Source of the DNA: Macrobrachium rosenbergii
Taxonomy: Eukaryota; Arthropoda; Malacostraca; Decapoda; Palaemonidae
DNA: 64,000 nucleotides
Assembly (NCBI RefSeq): GCF_040412425.1
Contig: NC_089749.1
Coordinates: 14,795,162 to 14,859,161 of the forward strand
Direction of reading: 5' to 3'
This document shows, one piece after another, positions 31,565-43,159 of the stretch. The notes beneath the pieces are model-generated. The model was given only the letters and a program-made list of their open reading frames with translations, was not told the origin of the DNA and did no database searches. The position numbers and the translations under genes were made by a program. Position 1 is the first letter of the stretch; each line of letters opens with the position of its first letter.

Positions 31565-32289
31565 ACGTCTTTATTCCCATTTTGTATGGGAGTATGTAAC
31601 TTTTGATTTTGATTTTATTTGACAGCTGCCCTTGACATCAAACCCCGGTTAATCATACCCGACCCTAAATTATATATGGCAGAGTTCAGGACGGTAAGCA
31701 GTTTTATTTATAGCTTTGTTTTGTGTGTGTATTTAGTCTCTCCATTTTGCTAAAAAAGATGCATTAAAATGAAAATAGCAAGTGTCTGCCTCTCTGACTA
31801 ACCCGTGAAATGATTATTGAAATATAACATATACATATATACATATACAATATATAACGACCCTATATGTCATCAATTATTAAATTTATTTCCATTAAGA
31901 TAAGTAACAAAAATCTCATTCTAAATAAGATGTTAAAATGAAATCAAAAAATGAAATTGAATAACAAATTCACAACTATAACAACCTGTCATCAATTATT
32001 TTATTCCTGATAAAAATGAAAAATTCAGACCACTGGAGAAAAATGTTTTCCTGAAATACAAGTCAGATAATAAATTTTTCATAGTATGTATTTCACGAAA
32101 TGCAAATAAGAAAAAAGGGGGAGGGGGCACACATGCCTGATTGATGAGGTGGAGCCCCAAACCACCAAACAATGCAACCTCTCGGAGGTGAAAAGACGTT
32201 TCAGTGAAAAGTTATTACCTACAAGGCAGGGCAGTCCTTCCTTTGTTCAAGGAGAAGAAACCTGCGGGTGGAGGAACTTTCCCTTCGGG
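31561..32289. other. No recognised feature
   Basis: Unique AT-rich sequence. A weak internal duplication (CATCAATTATT near 31870 and 31989) is the only structure seen. Confidence 0.5.
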
Positions 32290-32421
32290 TGGAGAGAGAG
32301 AGAAACAAACGAGAGAGGGACAGAGAGACACATGAGGGGTTGGGGAGAGAGAGAGAGAGAGAGAGAAACAAACACAAGGCATCAGGGGACAGAGAGACAA
32401 TATGTCGGGGTTGGGGAGAGA

Positions 32422-32452
<31 letters not shown>

Positions 32453-32662
32453 GAGAGAGAAACACAAGACATTAAGGGGAAGGAGAAATGCAGATCATGA
32501 GAGAGAAGAGAAAGGCACTAGGGGAGAAAGAGATAGAGAAAAAACAAGTTGCTAAGGAGAGAGAGAAAGAAACAAGACACTAAAAAGAGAGAGAGAAAAA
32601 AACGAGACAGTAAAGAAAAAGAGAAACAAGACACTAGAGAGAAAGAGAGAAAGGCACAAGAC

Positions 32663-32726
<64 letters not shown>
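32290..32726. repeat. GA-rich composite repeat
   Basis: GA tracts alternate with ACAAGACACTA, GGGGTTGGGGAGAG and CAGAGAGACA spacers, ending in a pure (GA)n at 32669-32726. Charged Arg/Glu-rich open frames across it are artefacts of the purine bias. Confidence 0.93.
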
Positions 32727-32728
<2 letters not shown>

Positions 32729-32961
32729 CCAGAGGAACTGGGTTTGCAGAGGCTTATGATTTGCGGGATTCACCGGCGGTGGTTGGTATAGTTTTTTTGT
32801 GTATTTGTGAGGTCCCTGTTTTCTCGAGATAGGGTCATTGTGCTCGCGTGAAGGATTACCTGCATTAGAACGACTGTTGAGAGGGATGATTTGCGGAAGC
32901 GAAATTCGCCCTCTGCGGCAGTTTTCGTCAAAATTGCGGGTTTCCTTTTTGCTGGGTTCTC
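32727..32961. other. Unique sequence
   Basis: Balanced composition; no feature recognised. Confidence 0.4.
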
Positions 32962-33017
32962 CTCCTCCTCCTCCTCCTCCTCCTCCTCCTCCTCCTCCCT
33001 CCTCCTCCTCCTCCTCC
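32962..33017. repeat. (CCT)n microsatellite
   Basis: CTC/CCT trinucleotides with one extra C near 32998. Confidence 0.97.
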
Positions 33018-33109
33018 TTCCTCTATTTTTAAGATAAAAGATCTCGACTAATTAGTAAAGACTTGGTGAGTGTATCACATATCAAGTCATTTTTATAAAT
33101 TGTCTGTTT

Positions 33110-33960
33110 CGAGGTCTCCCTATCTTGGGAATTTAATCATTTTTCCTTCATTTTTAATTTTAGACGGATTAGAATCGAAAATAATAAATACTTCCTACAA
33201 AGATGGTCATTTTTAAATAAGATTATTTTTAGGACGAAGTCTGTCAATTCTTAATTCCACGAGAATTTAATACTTTCTCATTTAATTCTAATTTTAGACG
33301 AATTAAGTAAAAGGTAGGAAATACTTCCTACAAAGTATAAGGAACTTTCAGGACGAAGTCCGTCCATTCCTGAATTCGTCGAGAATTTAATAATTTCTCC
33401 TTTAAATTCCAAATTTTAGACGAATTAGAATCTGAAGAGTATGAAGTAAACACTTCTTACATAAATGTCATTTCTAAATATTACAAATTTATGGTATTAA
33501 GTCCGTCAGTTCCTTCATTCAGTCTAAGTCAATTCCTTAATTCCAGAGAAAATGAATATTTTTCCTGAATATTTCTCTATTAAGTAAATACTGAATTTTA
33601 TAACAAATTTATGATAAGTCCGTCAATTCCTTCATTCAGTCTAGGTCAATTCCTTAATTCCAGGAGAACTGAATATTTCTCCTGAAATTGTAATTGTAGA
33701 CGAATTAGAATCTGAAAACTATGAAGTCATGAAGTAAATACCTCTTACGTAGATGCCATTTTTAAGTATAACAAATTTACGGTGATAAGTCCGTCAATTC
33801 CTTAATTAAATCATTAGTGTGTACAGAGATGTGTACACAACTGAAGCCTCCAGTCCTAATATTAGAAGACTTTGAATTTCAAATATAAGAAGTAAATACT
33901 TTTAAAGATGTCATTTGTAAGTATAGCAAAGTCCTTCAATTCCTTAATTTAAATCTCTGG
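33110..33960. repeat. About 135-bp AT-rich tandem repeat, about six units
   Basis: AATTTTAGACGAATTAGAAT (33161, 33295, 33417, 33697 and degenerate copies) alternates with AAATACTTCCTACAAAGAT, GATAAGTCCGTCAATTCCTT and AATTCCA.GAGAA. Units are diverged and indel-rich. Confidence 0.88.
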
Positions 33961-34271
33961 GAAGGTTATGATAGCGAGATGTATACACAACCGAAGCAAG
34001 TATGTTTAGATATTGTCAAACTTCGATCCGGTCTTTAAGCAATCAAATGCAAGAACATTTAGCTATTGTGAAATCAGTCGCATGGAACATCCGCATGAAT
34101 ATAAAAATTGATGGCATGCACCCTTAATATGCCAGTCGCATTCGACAGTGATTGGCTTTCCCATTAATTCCGAATTGAGTAGGAAATAGAACCCGTGAGA
34201 GAACAGCAAATTTAACTTTCTCTCAAGGATTGTCAGTCTTCCTTTCATTCCTCTTATTTCGTCTGTCATTC
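33961..34271. other. No recognised feature
   Basis: Unique sequence; nothing supportable. Confidence 0.5.
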
Positions 34272-34315
34272 TCCTCCTCCTCCTCCTCCTCCTCCTCCTC
34301 CTCCTCCTCCTCCTA
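34272..34315. repeat. (CCT)n microsatellite
   Basis: Uninterrupted CCT repeats, about 15 units. Confidence 0.97.
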
Positions 34316-34684
34316 ATGTTCAGCTTCATCAATATTTGAATTGATGACTATCCGCGTGATGCAGCAATAAATATTATGATAGCCCCCTCGTTCAAAGGAG
34401 ACAGGTCATATTTGGAAAGGAATGCGCAGAGAAAGGCTGAAATCTCATTATTTTTTCCCCTTTCATGTTAGCATTAAGTTGTGAGTTTTCCATACCCACG
34501 CAAAACTCCCACACAGCCATTGTTTGCTTCAATCGACTGCGCCGGAAGTTGTGCATGTGAATGGCGGGTTTCTGTGGCAATTTTTTTATTTTTTTTTTTA
34601 TATATTTTTTTTTTTACAGAAGTGAAAGTCGTCAGTCCTGTATTTTATGACGGAATGTCATGAGAACGAGTTGGAGTTGTTCGT
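34316..34684. other. No recognised feature
   Basis: Unique sequence with T-rich runs near 34580-34616. Confidence 0.5.
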
Positions 34685-35393
34685 ATTCTGTAGGATTTAT
34701 CAGTATTCTGAAGGAATAATTATCTGGGCATCGAGAGGTTGAAGGAATGATTCTCTTCTGTAGGATTTATCGTGGTATAGGTTGAAGGAATGATTCTCTT
34801 CTGTAGGATTTATCGTGGCACAGGTTGAAGGAATCATTCTCTTCTGTAGGATTTATCGGGGCAGAGGTTGAAGGAATCATTCTGTAGGATTTTATCGGGG
34901 CAGAGGCTAAAGGAATCATTCTCTGTAGATTTATCTTGAGAGAATCACTTCTGTATTTATCGGGGAAGAGGTTGAAGTGAACATTCTCTTCTGTTTATCG
35001 TGATTGATCAGGGCAGAAGGTTGAAGGAATCATTCTCTGTAGGATTTATCGGGAAAGAGGTTGAGAGAATCCAGGGCAGGGTTGAAGGAATCATTCTCTT
35101 CTGTAGGATTTATCGGGAAGAGGTTGAAGGAATCATTCTCTTCTGTAGGATTTATCGGGGAAGAGGTTGAGAGAATCACTCTCCTCTGTAGGATTTATCG
35201 TGGCACAGGTTGAAGGAATCATTCTCTTCTGTAGGATTTATCGGGGAAGAGGTTGAAGGAATCATTCTCTTCTGTAGGATTTATCGGGGCAGAGGTTGAG
35301 AGAATCATTCTCTTCTGTAGGATTTATCGGGGCAGAGGTTGAAGGAGAATCATTCTCTTCTGTAGGCTTTATCGGGGCAGAGGTTGAGAGAAC
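34685..35393. repeat. 43-bp minisatellite, about 16 copies
   Basis: The unit is TTCTGTAGGATTTATCGGGG, CAGAGGTTGAAGGAATCATT, CTC. Units near 34900-35060 are shortened or rearranged, while 35100-35393 is regular. A few units carry GAGAGAATC instead of GAAGGAATC, in an irregular pattern. Confidence 0.95.
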
Positions 35394-35713
35394 CGTTCTA
35401 GTTTGCGCACTCATTCTGAATTTTGAAAGCTAGGCCATATTAAGTTAATGCTTTAAGCACTGCACTTTACTCGGTGCGGCTAGGTTGAAGGCGGTTTGCG
35501 ACGAATTTTTATTTTAACCAAGAAAAATATGTAATATAGGTAGACATAATTCTTCTTCGGTTTGGTTGAAACACGAGAATCGTCATTCGTAAAACGAACT
35601 CAGTAAGTAAATTATCTTCAACTGAATATTGTATTATTTAGTGTTTCCCAAATTCAGCATTCTGACTGGCTGTTGTAAGCTTAACATGTTTTTCTCTAAT
35701 GTAGAAACTTTTC
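35394..35713. other. No recognised feature
   Basis: Unique sequence; nothing supportable. Confidence 0.5.
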
Positions 35714-35888
35714 AGGTTAGTGCCATCAGAGCACCTCATACGGTGCACTGTAGGCATTACTCAAAGGTTATTTGCGGCGTCCCTTCGGCCCCTAGCTTCA
35801 TTCCTCTTTCATTCTTTTTATTGTACCTTCATTCATATTCCCTCTTCCATCTACTTTCCACCCTCATTACCTCAACTGTTCGCAGTAT
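35714..35888 (+). mobile_element. Family C retroposon, 3'-truncated (C5)
   Basis: Begins AGGTTAGTGCCATCAGAGCA then CCTCATACGGTGCACTGTAG, and continues through TTTGCGGCGTCCCTTCGGCC and TTGTACCTTCATTCATATTC. It is lost after CAACTGTTCGCAGT, so the 3' third and tail are missing. Confidence 0.85.
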
Positions 35889-36088
35889 AATCAGTGTCAA
35901 CGTTGAAAATGGCTTTCATAAAAAAAAATTCATAATTTTTTTTTTTTTTTTTTGTCATCGTAGACATTCTCCTAATGAACCGCCATTAAGGTTATTGGAC
36001 ATTAATACTCACGAAGCATGCACCCTTTGATTGTGGTTGAGAATTCATTAGCATATTTTAGGGTCCTGGCCCTTCACTTTCCCGAAGG

Positions 36089-36412
36089 AACTTCAGAATA
36101 GCAGTCCCCTTCGTGACAGACGAAGTATAATAAATTGAATTTTTATGGTAAATAAATTGAATTTTTATAATAAATTGAAATCCGGGTTATTTTGATCGGC
36201 AGTTTAACAATCTTCACTTATGGAGTATTTTTATTCACTGTACTTTTTCAGAATGGAAGTCCTTTTGTGACAGATGAATTATTATAATATTTATATTCAA
36301 TTGTTAGAATAATTTGTCAACAGCAAATTTCCCCGGCTATTTCTAAAGAGTTATCGGCGGTTAACCAATCTTCACTTATATCATGGAGTTTTTTTTCATT
36401 CACCTTTTTATT
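36089..36412. repeat. Two-copy 156-bp tandem duplication
   Basis: CAGAAT.G.AGTCC, TCGTGACAGA.GAA, AACAATCTTCACTTAT and GGAGT.TTTTTTCATTCAC occur from 36092 and again from 36248. Confidence 0.85.
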
Positions 36413-36681
36413 TCTTCAGTCAACCACTTTCTCCGCCGTTGAATTCCATCAGTTAGCAGCTTTTTCTCATGCTTCATATTTGCTTAGCTTTTCGGGCATA
36501 AACTAGTTTTTGCCTATGGTTTAAAAACTAGTTTACTTTGGCGGCTTTCGTTGATACGAGTATAATACGGCTTAATTTTTAAGAGTTCCTTTATCGTTAG
36601 ACTAAAAGAACATTAGTTGATATGGAATTTAAATGGGCAAATACTCATATGGAACAATATTAGGGGGCGTTTAGGTCATAA

Positions 36682-36691
<10 letters not shown>
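36413..36691. other. No recognised feature
   Basis: Unique sequence; nothing supportable. Confidence 0.5.

Positions 36692-36746
<55 letters not shown>
36692..36746. repeat. (GA)n microsatellite
   Basis: Uninterrupted GA tract. Confidence 0.98.
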
Positions 36747-36749
<3 letters not shown>

Positions 36750-37503
36750 GGGTGGGGGAGTGAACATGAACCCTGTTAAGTGTAATGTTTTTAATTTTTC
36801 CTTTGGAAACTCGAGTGTTTAAAGTCATCAACTTACCTTTGGTACCAGGAGCTCAACAATCCTTTTGTCAATCTTTTCAGAGTAGTAGCTTTTATTTTAG
36901 CAATTATAGTGTGTTTTTTATTATATTTATCCACATACACGACCAAGAAGAATATAGAAGCAGTTGATTCACCTGGATCAGTAATAAACTCAAAACTGTC
37001 GTGAGCTCCCTTGAACCCTTTGGTAATCTTTTAAAGCTTTAGAACTAAAATATAGACACAGGATTTTATTGCGCTGTCAGAAAAGGTCAATATTTTCATC
37101 TCCCAAAAATAATTTCCACACTTATTATCACCGTTATGGCTTCACAATCACTATCACTTTCAAAACGTGTGTGTATCGCCATTGTTTTTAACGTAATTTT
37201 TTTCCGTGTGCAACACTTTCCAACACTCTTAGAAGGAATAAAAAAAAAGGCAAAAAGAAACCTTACTAAGAGTCAAGCCGACGCAACCCGGGGCAAATTT
37301 GGCAGCCACATTAGAAAGTGACAGAGAGAGAGAGAGAGAGAGGATTGGTGGTAAGTGCACTCAAGTCCTCTTTAGCCGTTTCCTGGCGACGCCGCCGTCG
37401 GGAGACCCGAATGTTTGGGTTGATTTGTTGTTTAATCTAAGTGTTTGTCTTGTGGTTACTAAATGGTGATGTATTTAGCCGCCTTTCAGCACAGTCTCTA
37501 ATT
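36747..37503. other. No recognised feature
   Basis: Unique, with a short (GA) run at 37323-37341. No exon recognised. Confidence 0.5.
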
Positions 37504-37856
37504 TTTTAGTTTTCTGTAAAAGAAAACTATTGTGCCCTGGCTTGTCTGTCCATCCGCACTTATTCTGTCCGCCCTCAGATCTTATAAATTACTGAGGCTA
37601 TTGGAAATTGGTAATTCTGGCTGGTGTTCATCCTCCAGTCATCAAACATAGCAAATTGCATCCCTCAATTCCCAGTAGTTTTTACTTCTAAAGTTCAGAA
37701 GGCCGTAATCGTGCTTTTGGGGCCACCACCTGGCCGTGGTTGAAGTTTCATGGGCCGCGGCTCATACAGCATGATAGCGAGACACGAAAAGATAGATCTG
37801 TTTCGGTGCTGGATTATACCTGACGTAATGTGAAAAACTCGTTTGTCAAAACTTCA
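37504..37856 (+). mobile_element. Family D element, 3'-damaged (D2)
   Basis: Starts TTTTTTAGTTTTCTGTAAAA and has the ACTATTGTGCC, TCTGTCCGCCCTCAGATC, AATCGTGCTTTTGG and GGGCCGCGGCTCATACAG blocks. Homology fades after TGTTTCGGTG and AAAACTCG. The terminal hairpin is missing. Confidence 0.8.
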
Positions 37857-37934
37857 TGCATTTTTTTATTTGTCTTGGAGATTGGTTTGTACAGTCACTG
37901 TCAAGTTTTTGACTTGACGGAGGTTGGTCTTTGG

Positions 37935-38095
37935 CTGAATGTTTCAAGAAATTGAGAGAACTCCACTGGATAGAACTTGAAGACATAAAGACATGTCTAT
38001 TAAAAGGGCAGGTTTGGCGTGTTTCAAGAAATTGAAGAACTCACTGGGTTGAAACATTTTGAGACATTATCATCAATAGACAGTTGGCATGAATT
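37935..38095. repeat. Two-copy 80-bp tandem duplication
   Basis: GTTTCAAGAAATTGA.GAACTC and ACTGG.T.GAA occur at 37941 and 38021. Confidence 0.8.
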
Positions 38096-38774
38096 AAATG
38101 TGCATCATTTGGTTTTAAATAAGAAGCCTGTCCTAATATTCCAGATCAGGAGTGCAAAGGCCTCTGGGCTAGTCCAGAGGAGAGTGAGATAATGAGTGTG
38201 TGTTCTCCCCTGACACGTGTGGTGCCTTCGAGAACTTAATATTCAGAAAGCAGTAGTAGACCAGAAGGTTCTTCAGTTGGCAGACTTGATATCAAAAGTC
38301 CTTTCATCCAGTCGAACTTCTTTTTGCAGATATTTTATTTTTTTTATTTTTTGGTAGTTCATATCGTTTCAGGCATGTCCCATACTGATAACCGTTCTTG
38401 CCAAACACATTTCTCTGGCATGTTCCGTACTTATACACTACTTTTTTCCAGGAAAATAATAACCTACAAGTAAAAAGAAAACTTGAACCTTTAGACACTA
38501 TTGCCCCTCTATCGACCCGCGAATAGCTCAGCTCTTCGAATATCTGAAATGAGCGAGCAGCGATTCCCTGTTTCCTGTTGCAACATTTCGACCTTTTCGT
38601 GACCTCTGCATGCAGGAGGTCTAAGGTTGGGCTTCTCTCAGAACGTGTTATTACATTCCTTGAGCCTTTTCCGCAACGAAAAAAAAATGTGCGGAGGAAT
38701 CCTGTTTTTCTTGCTTGTGGTATTATTTCGAACATCTACCCATTCAACTTTTCGAGGTTTTTACTTTTTAAGAC
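38096..38774. other. No recognised feature
   Basis: A minus-strand open frame of 143 codons spans 38304-38735 in a balanced-composition stretch. I do not recognise any domain in it and it has no clear splice context. Confidence 0.4.
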
Positions 38775-39085
38775 TGTGTTTTCTATTCTCGTGGTTTGGG
38801 GTAAAAAAAATTTGGGGAGGGGGGGACTTTTCCACTGTGTTTTCTATTCTCGTGGTTTGGGGTAAGAAAAATTTTTGGTTGGGGGGGGACTTTTCCACTG
38901 ACACATGCTTTTAAAATTTCTTTTGTTTTGCTGTTTGGTACACTGTCGTAGTTCAAGATGATTTTTCTTTTGCCTGGATTGAAAAATATTTTCTTATATG
39001 ATAAAAACGTGCCTGCTGTGTATGAAGTTTTTTCCTGGATTGAAAAATTCTTTTAATAAAAACGTGCCTGCTGTATATGAATGTG
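38775..39085. repeat. Two adjacent two-copy duplications (61 and 62 bp)
   Basis: TGTGTTTTCTATTCTCGTGG occurs at 38775 and 38836. CCTGGATTGAAAAAT with ATAAAAACGTGCCTGCTGT occurs at 38972 and 39034. Confidence 0.92.
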
Positions 39086-39150
39086 TTTCAGTCACGATCT
39101 TGAATTATAAGGAAAGGATTATGTTAATTTTTGTAACGTCTTAGACGTGT

Positions 39151-39154
<4 letters not shown>

Positions 39155-39221
<67 letters not shown>
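39155..39221. repeat. (CT)n microsatellite
   Basis: Uninterrupted CT tract. Confidence 0.98.
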
Positions 39222-39225
<4 letters not shown>

Positions 39226-39837
39226 TACCCATAGTGAACATTTCTTCTCAATTTTGATATATGAGTAAACTTTAAAAATACAAAACGATTAGTTGCTAGT
39301 CCTTATTATAAATATTCAGTTAGAAGTATTCAAAATTATGAATGATTAGTATTTTTGCGGCTTCAGTTTTTCTCAAAGGTAACGAGTTAGAATTACTATT
39401 TGTCATGAATGTAATATGTCATGAGATTATCGGGAATTTCATTAGTTGTGAATATTTTATTTATTATTTTTTTGTGGTTTCAATTTTAATTTCTGCATTC
39501 TGCCATGAATGTAAGTCATATGCTTCATTATGATCGCTCGTGACATTAACAGATTAATTCATTGCCTTGACATAATACGGTTGCTTAGTCTAAGATACCG
39601 AGGTTTCTTAGAAAGTGAAACTGCTTCTGGGTTGGTTGAGCAGAGAGCAACTAGCTGTAGACCGGTGTGGGGGGAGGGGGGGGCCACTGAATCTGCAGTA
39701 GTGGGCGGTTATTAGCCAGGAAGATTTCTCGGGCATCTGGGCACTCCCACCAAGGGAATATTCTCATAAAAAAAACAAACTCCCGTTGAACCGGGTACTG
39801 ATTTAAAACCTGGAGTTCAGCGTAAGATCCGGACCGT
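39222..39837. other. No recognised feature
   Basis: Unique sequence. Short GGTGTGGGGGGAGGGGGGG run near 39664-39684. Confidence 0.5.
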
Positions 39838-40076
39838 GACTATATTACTGAATTGAATTGAATATAGAATTTAGGCCACAGGCCAAGCCCTGGGACCTAC
39901 GAGGTCATTCAGTGCTGAAACGGAAACTGACAGTAAAAGATTTGAAAGGTGAAACATGAGGAAAATCTCAAAGCAGTTACACTATGAATCAGTTGTTAGG
40001 AGAGGGTGGAAAGTAAGATGGAAGAAAGAGAATACGATAGGAGGTACAGTAAAAGGAACTGGGGACTATATTACTG
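39838..40076 (-). mobile_element. Family C retroposon, 5'-truncated, with perfect TSD (C6)
   Basis: The element is 39851-40063 on the minus strand. Its 3' end is the AATTC-type tail at 39851-39865. Its 5' break follows the TTCCTTTTACTGTACCTCC block (minus-strand reading). A perfect 13-bp duplication GACTATATTACTG flanks it (39838-39850 and 40064-40076). 5' truncation plus a target duplication shows retroposition by LINE machinery and fixes which end of family C is 3'. Confidence 0.93.
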
Positions 40077-40252
40077 TGAAAGATTTAATCCTGAATGATG
40101 TCCTGTGGATGAGGGTGATAATGTTCTAATATAATGTTAAAAGTTATTGGAATTATAAAATTTAGGATTTGTTTTCACTTTTAATCCAATTTTCCGAGTT
40201 TTTATCTTCATCAATTATAAACCAACATTTTAAATGATTTTACTCTCCCCAT

Positions 40253-40256
<4 letters not shown>

Positions 40257-40320
<64 letters not shown>

Positions 40321-40355
40321 CAAACAGTGCTAATTACGATTAGGACCAAGACTTT

Positions 40356-40427
<72 letters not shown>

Positions 40428-40466
40428 AACAGTGCCAATTCCGATTAGGACCGAGACTTTGACTTT

Positions 40467-40516
<50 letters not shown>

Positions 40517-40753
40517 AGCACGCTGTTGGCCCAGCGTTCGACTCTCCGACCGGCCAGTGAAGAATTAGAGGAATTTATTTCTGGTGATAGAAATTCATTT
40601 CTAGTCATAATGTGGTTCGGATTCCACAGTAAGCTGTAGGTGCCGTTGCTAGGTAACCAGTTGGTTCTTAGCCACGTAAAATAAATGTAATCCTTCGGGC
40701 CAGCCCTAGGAGAGCTTGTTAATCAGCTCAATGGTCTGGTTGAACTAAGATAT

Positions 40754-40821
<68 letters not shown>

Positions 40822-40930
40822 CAAACAGTGCTAATTAAGATTAGGATTACGATTAGGACTGAGACTTTGCTCTCTCTCTCTCAATTCCAAACTATGCTAA
40901 TTACGATTAGGACAGAGATTTTGCTACATT
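40257..40930. repeat. CT-punctuated composite minisatellite around SINE A5
   Basis: CT tracts at about 40259-40315, 40358-40424, 40468-40514, 40757-40816 and 40870-40883 separate units of the form CAATTCCAAACAGTGCTAAT, TACGATTAGGAC.GAGACTTT, GCT. SINE A5 lies between the third and fourth tracts, so the array surrounds it. Confidence 0.93.
40515..40757 (+). mobile_element. Family A SINE, head truncated at a CT tract (A5)
   Basis: Starts abruptly after (CT)n with TCAGCACGCTGTTGGCCCAG, CGTTCGACTCTCCGACCGGC. The rest is complete, ending AATGGTCTGGTTGAACTAAG then ATATACTT, followed at once by another CT tract. Confidence 0.88.
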
Positions 40931-41195
40931 GTCAAACCTATGCCTGAACCATGAACCGTTGGGTATAACAACTGAACCCGGTTTCTCCTGCTACGGTTCA
41001 GTTTATGACTGAACCGGTTCGTCCCGTGTAACGGCTACTCTACTGGGATGTTTTTCCTCGGTAAACCAGTTTGCATTTCCATGTTTTCACGCGGTTAAAC
41101 TTTCCTCAACAAATGCGTTTGGTCATAAAAGCCGTGTTTAGACTGCGCACTAACTCCCAGTTTTAAATGCAAAGATAGATTTGAGGAATATGATT

Positions 41196-41420
41196 GTAAT
41201 ATATGATTTAGGCCAAAAGGTTTGAAAGGTGTAACAGGAGGAAAACTTCTCAGTTGCCCTGTGAAGCAGTTTTCAGGAGAAGGTCGAAAGCAAGATTGAA
41301 GGAAGAACAGGAACGGAGGTACAGTAAAAGGAATGAAAGGGGTCGCAGCTAGGGGCCCTAAGGGACGCTGCAAAGAACCTTGAGTAATGCTACAATGCAC
41401 CGTGTGCCGTGATGGCTCTT
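41196..41420 (-). mobile_element. Family C retroposon, inverted, internally deleted (C7)
   Basis: On the minus strand the GTGCATTGTAGCATTACTCA, AGGTTCTTTGCAGCGTCCCT, TACTGTACCTCCGTTCCTGT and TTTTCCTCCTGTTACACCTT blocks are present, and the 3' part jumps to GGCCTAAATCATATATT. The GAATGACCTCATAGGTCC block is deleted. Confidence 0.82.
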
Positions 41421-41998
41421 CTTCCCTACGTAGGATAGATACAAGGCTTTAGAGTACTGTAATATTTGCATTTATAGCCTGGCAGTGTGGGTGGATGAGA
41501 TTTAATCATACCACGGTTAGCGTGATTCTTATAATGGCTGTCAAGGTGAAAGTGGCCTGACTTGGTTAGACGCACCCAAGTTATTCTTTTTTAGTGATGG
41601 GAAAGATTCTTTTTCTTACAGCTGCGTATGACTAATCTATTGTGCTCTGAAGTGACCAGTAACGTACGTGGTTAGAAGTTATTTTTTTGATTAATGAAAA
41701 TCTCCCGGATATCGAGTGGTCTGAGTAATTAGCTTCTATACAGTAAATATGATAATTGTCAATACCACCAAACAACTTTACAGTACAAAAACCTATTATG
41801 TAATTAAATTCTCTACAGGCATAATATAACTTGTAATTAATGACAACAGCATTATTTTTATTGGGCGTACATTAACTGTAATTGATAATGGCACCAGTCT
41901 TTAAATTTCTAAAGATACTGGATGCACTAAATAATATCTTTATAACTCTCTGCCACCTGTTCTCTCTTGATCAGGCTTGTTAACGCAACGAACTGACG

Positions 41999-42000
<2 letters not shown>
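41421..42000. other. No recognised feature
   Basis: Unique sequence; nothing supportable. Confidence 0.5.

Positions 42001-42036
<36 letters not shown>
42001..42036. repeat. (CT)n microsatellite
   Basis: Uninterrupted CT tract. Confidence 0.97.
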
Positions 42037-42040
<4 letters not shown>

Positions 42041-42779
42041 CAGGAAACCTAATATCATAACAATTAGGCCTATTAGAACAAAATTACTTAAATTGTTCTT
42101 GTAAAAGTAGTGCCTGCAATTTTCCCCCTTTGGGATTCGGTAAATGAGCTTCAAAACAAATGCTTTAAGAGTTCTTGCTCTTTGTTTCAATAATAATGAT
42201 AATTGTCATGATTCTACATGTCTTTTGTTCTTGCAGTCACATACGTCTGGCTGATGAAAGCACACAGGGCAGTTGTTTTACACTAATATGAATAATTATA
42301 TTGCGTGAGCCTTTTGAAAAATTAGTAGAAGGTCGTTGGATAGATCAGGGTTAAATTTAGTGTCTTAGAGCCAACTTGCATTTGTTGTACCGGTTTTAGG
42401 AAATCTTAGAAGTTAATTTTTAATAAAATAATCGACAATATAAAGGGTTGTGATTTTATTGTCCGTCCCAAATTATTAGCCATATCTAATTTTATTTTAT
42501 TTTGTTTTATTTATTTATTTATGTATTTTTGCACTACTGTCAGAATCGAAGGCTTAAAGAAATTGGCACAACAGCTTTTAGTGATGCTGTCACGACCAGG
42601 TTGATGATCACCCCACCCACATTCACGACACCCATCCCCCGCCCACCCTCAAACACACACTTACACACGCAAACCCAGCCCCATTTTACCGCGGGCGTTG
42701 AACGCAAATGAATTACGTAGTCACCGAAGAACACAGTCTGTGGGAGTGAATCTTCGTGCTGAACATGGCCTTTGACAGA
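42037..42779. other. No recognised feature
   Basis: Unique. C-rich stretch 42609-42650 with ACCCCACCCAC and CATCCCCCGCCCACCC. No exon recognised. Confidence 0.5.
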
Positions 42780-42809
42780 TTCTCTCTCTCTCTTTCTCTC
42801 TCTCTCTCT
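42780..42809. repeat. (CT)n microsatellite
   Basis: CT tract with one T interruption near 42793; the following 42810-42880 is also pyrimidine-rich. Confidence 0.95.
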
Positions 42810-43149
42810 TGTCCCCACTCTTTCCTCATTCTTTGTCCCCACCTCTCTTCTCTCCCATCTCTCTCTCTCCCCCCTAACGGCTCTACTGGCTCTGTAATTG
42901 ACCTTTCTAACGCCATATGGTGCATGTCTCTGCTGACGAAGACGCAGCCGTTCCTGCTGGCGTTGTGGTTCGGGAGAATGTTTTTCTTTCTTTCTTTAAT
43001 CTGTCTTTGGTGGGATGAGTGTGTTTCCCATCCTTTAATGATCAGCAGCAGGTGACATGCCGTCGTATGAATCTCGGGTTTGGTGATGTTTTTAAAGTGA
43101 CACTTTTTTTATTTACCGATCTGTGGGTGAACGCATTTCTAAGCAGGTG
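42810..43149. other. No recognised feature
   Basis: Unique, pyrimidine-rich at the left. No recognised exon. Confidence 0.5.
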
Positions 43150-43159
43150 TCACGCGTAA

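Noticed and set aside
32268..32791. Charged Arg/Glu-rich coiled-coil-like frames
   Set aside because: Come from the GA-rich composite repeat; no non-repeat coding sequence attached.
38304..38735. 143-codon minus-strand open frame as a gene
   Set aside because: No recognisable domain, no splice or promoter context, and open frames of this size are expected by chance in 64 kb.
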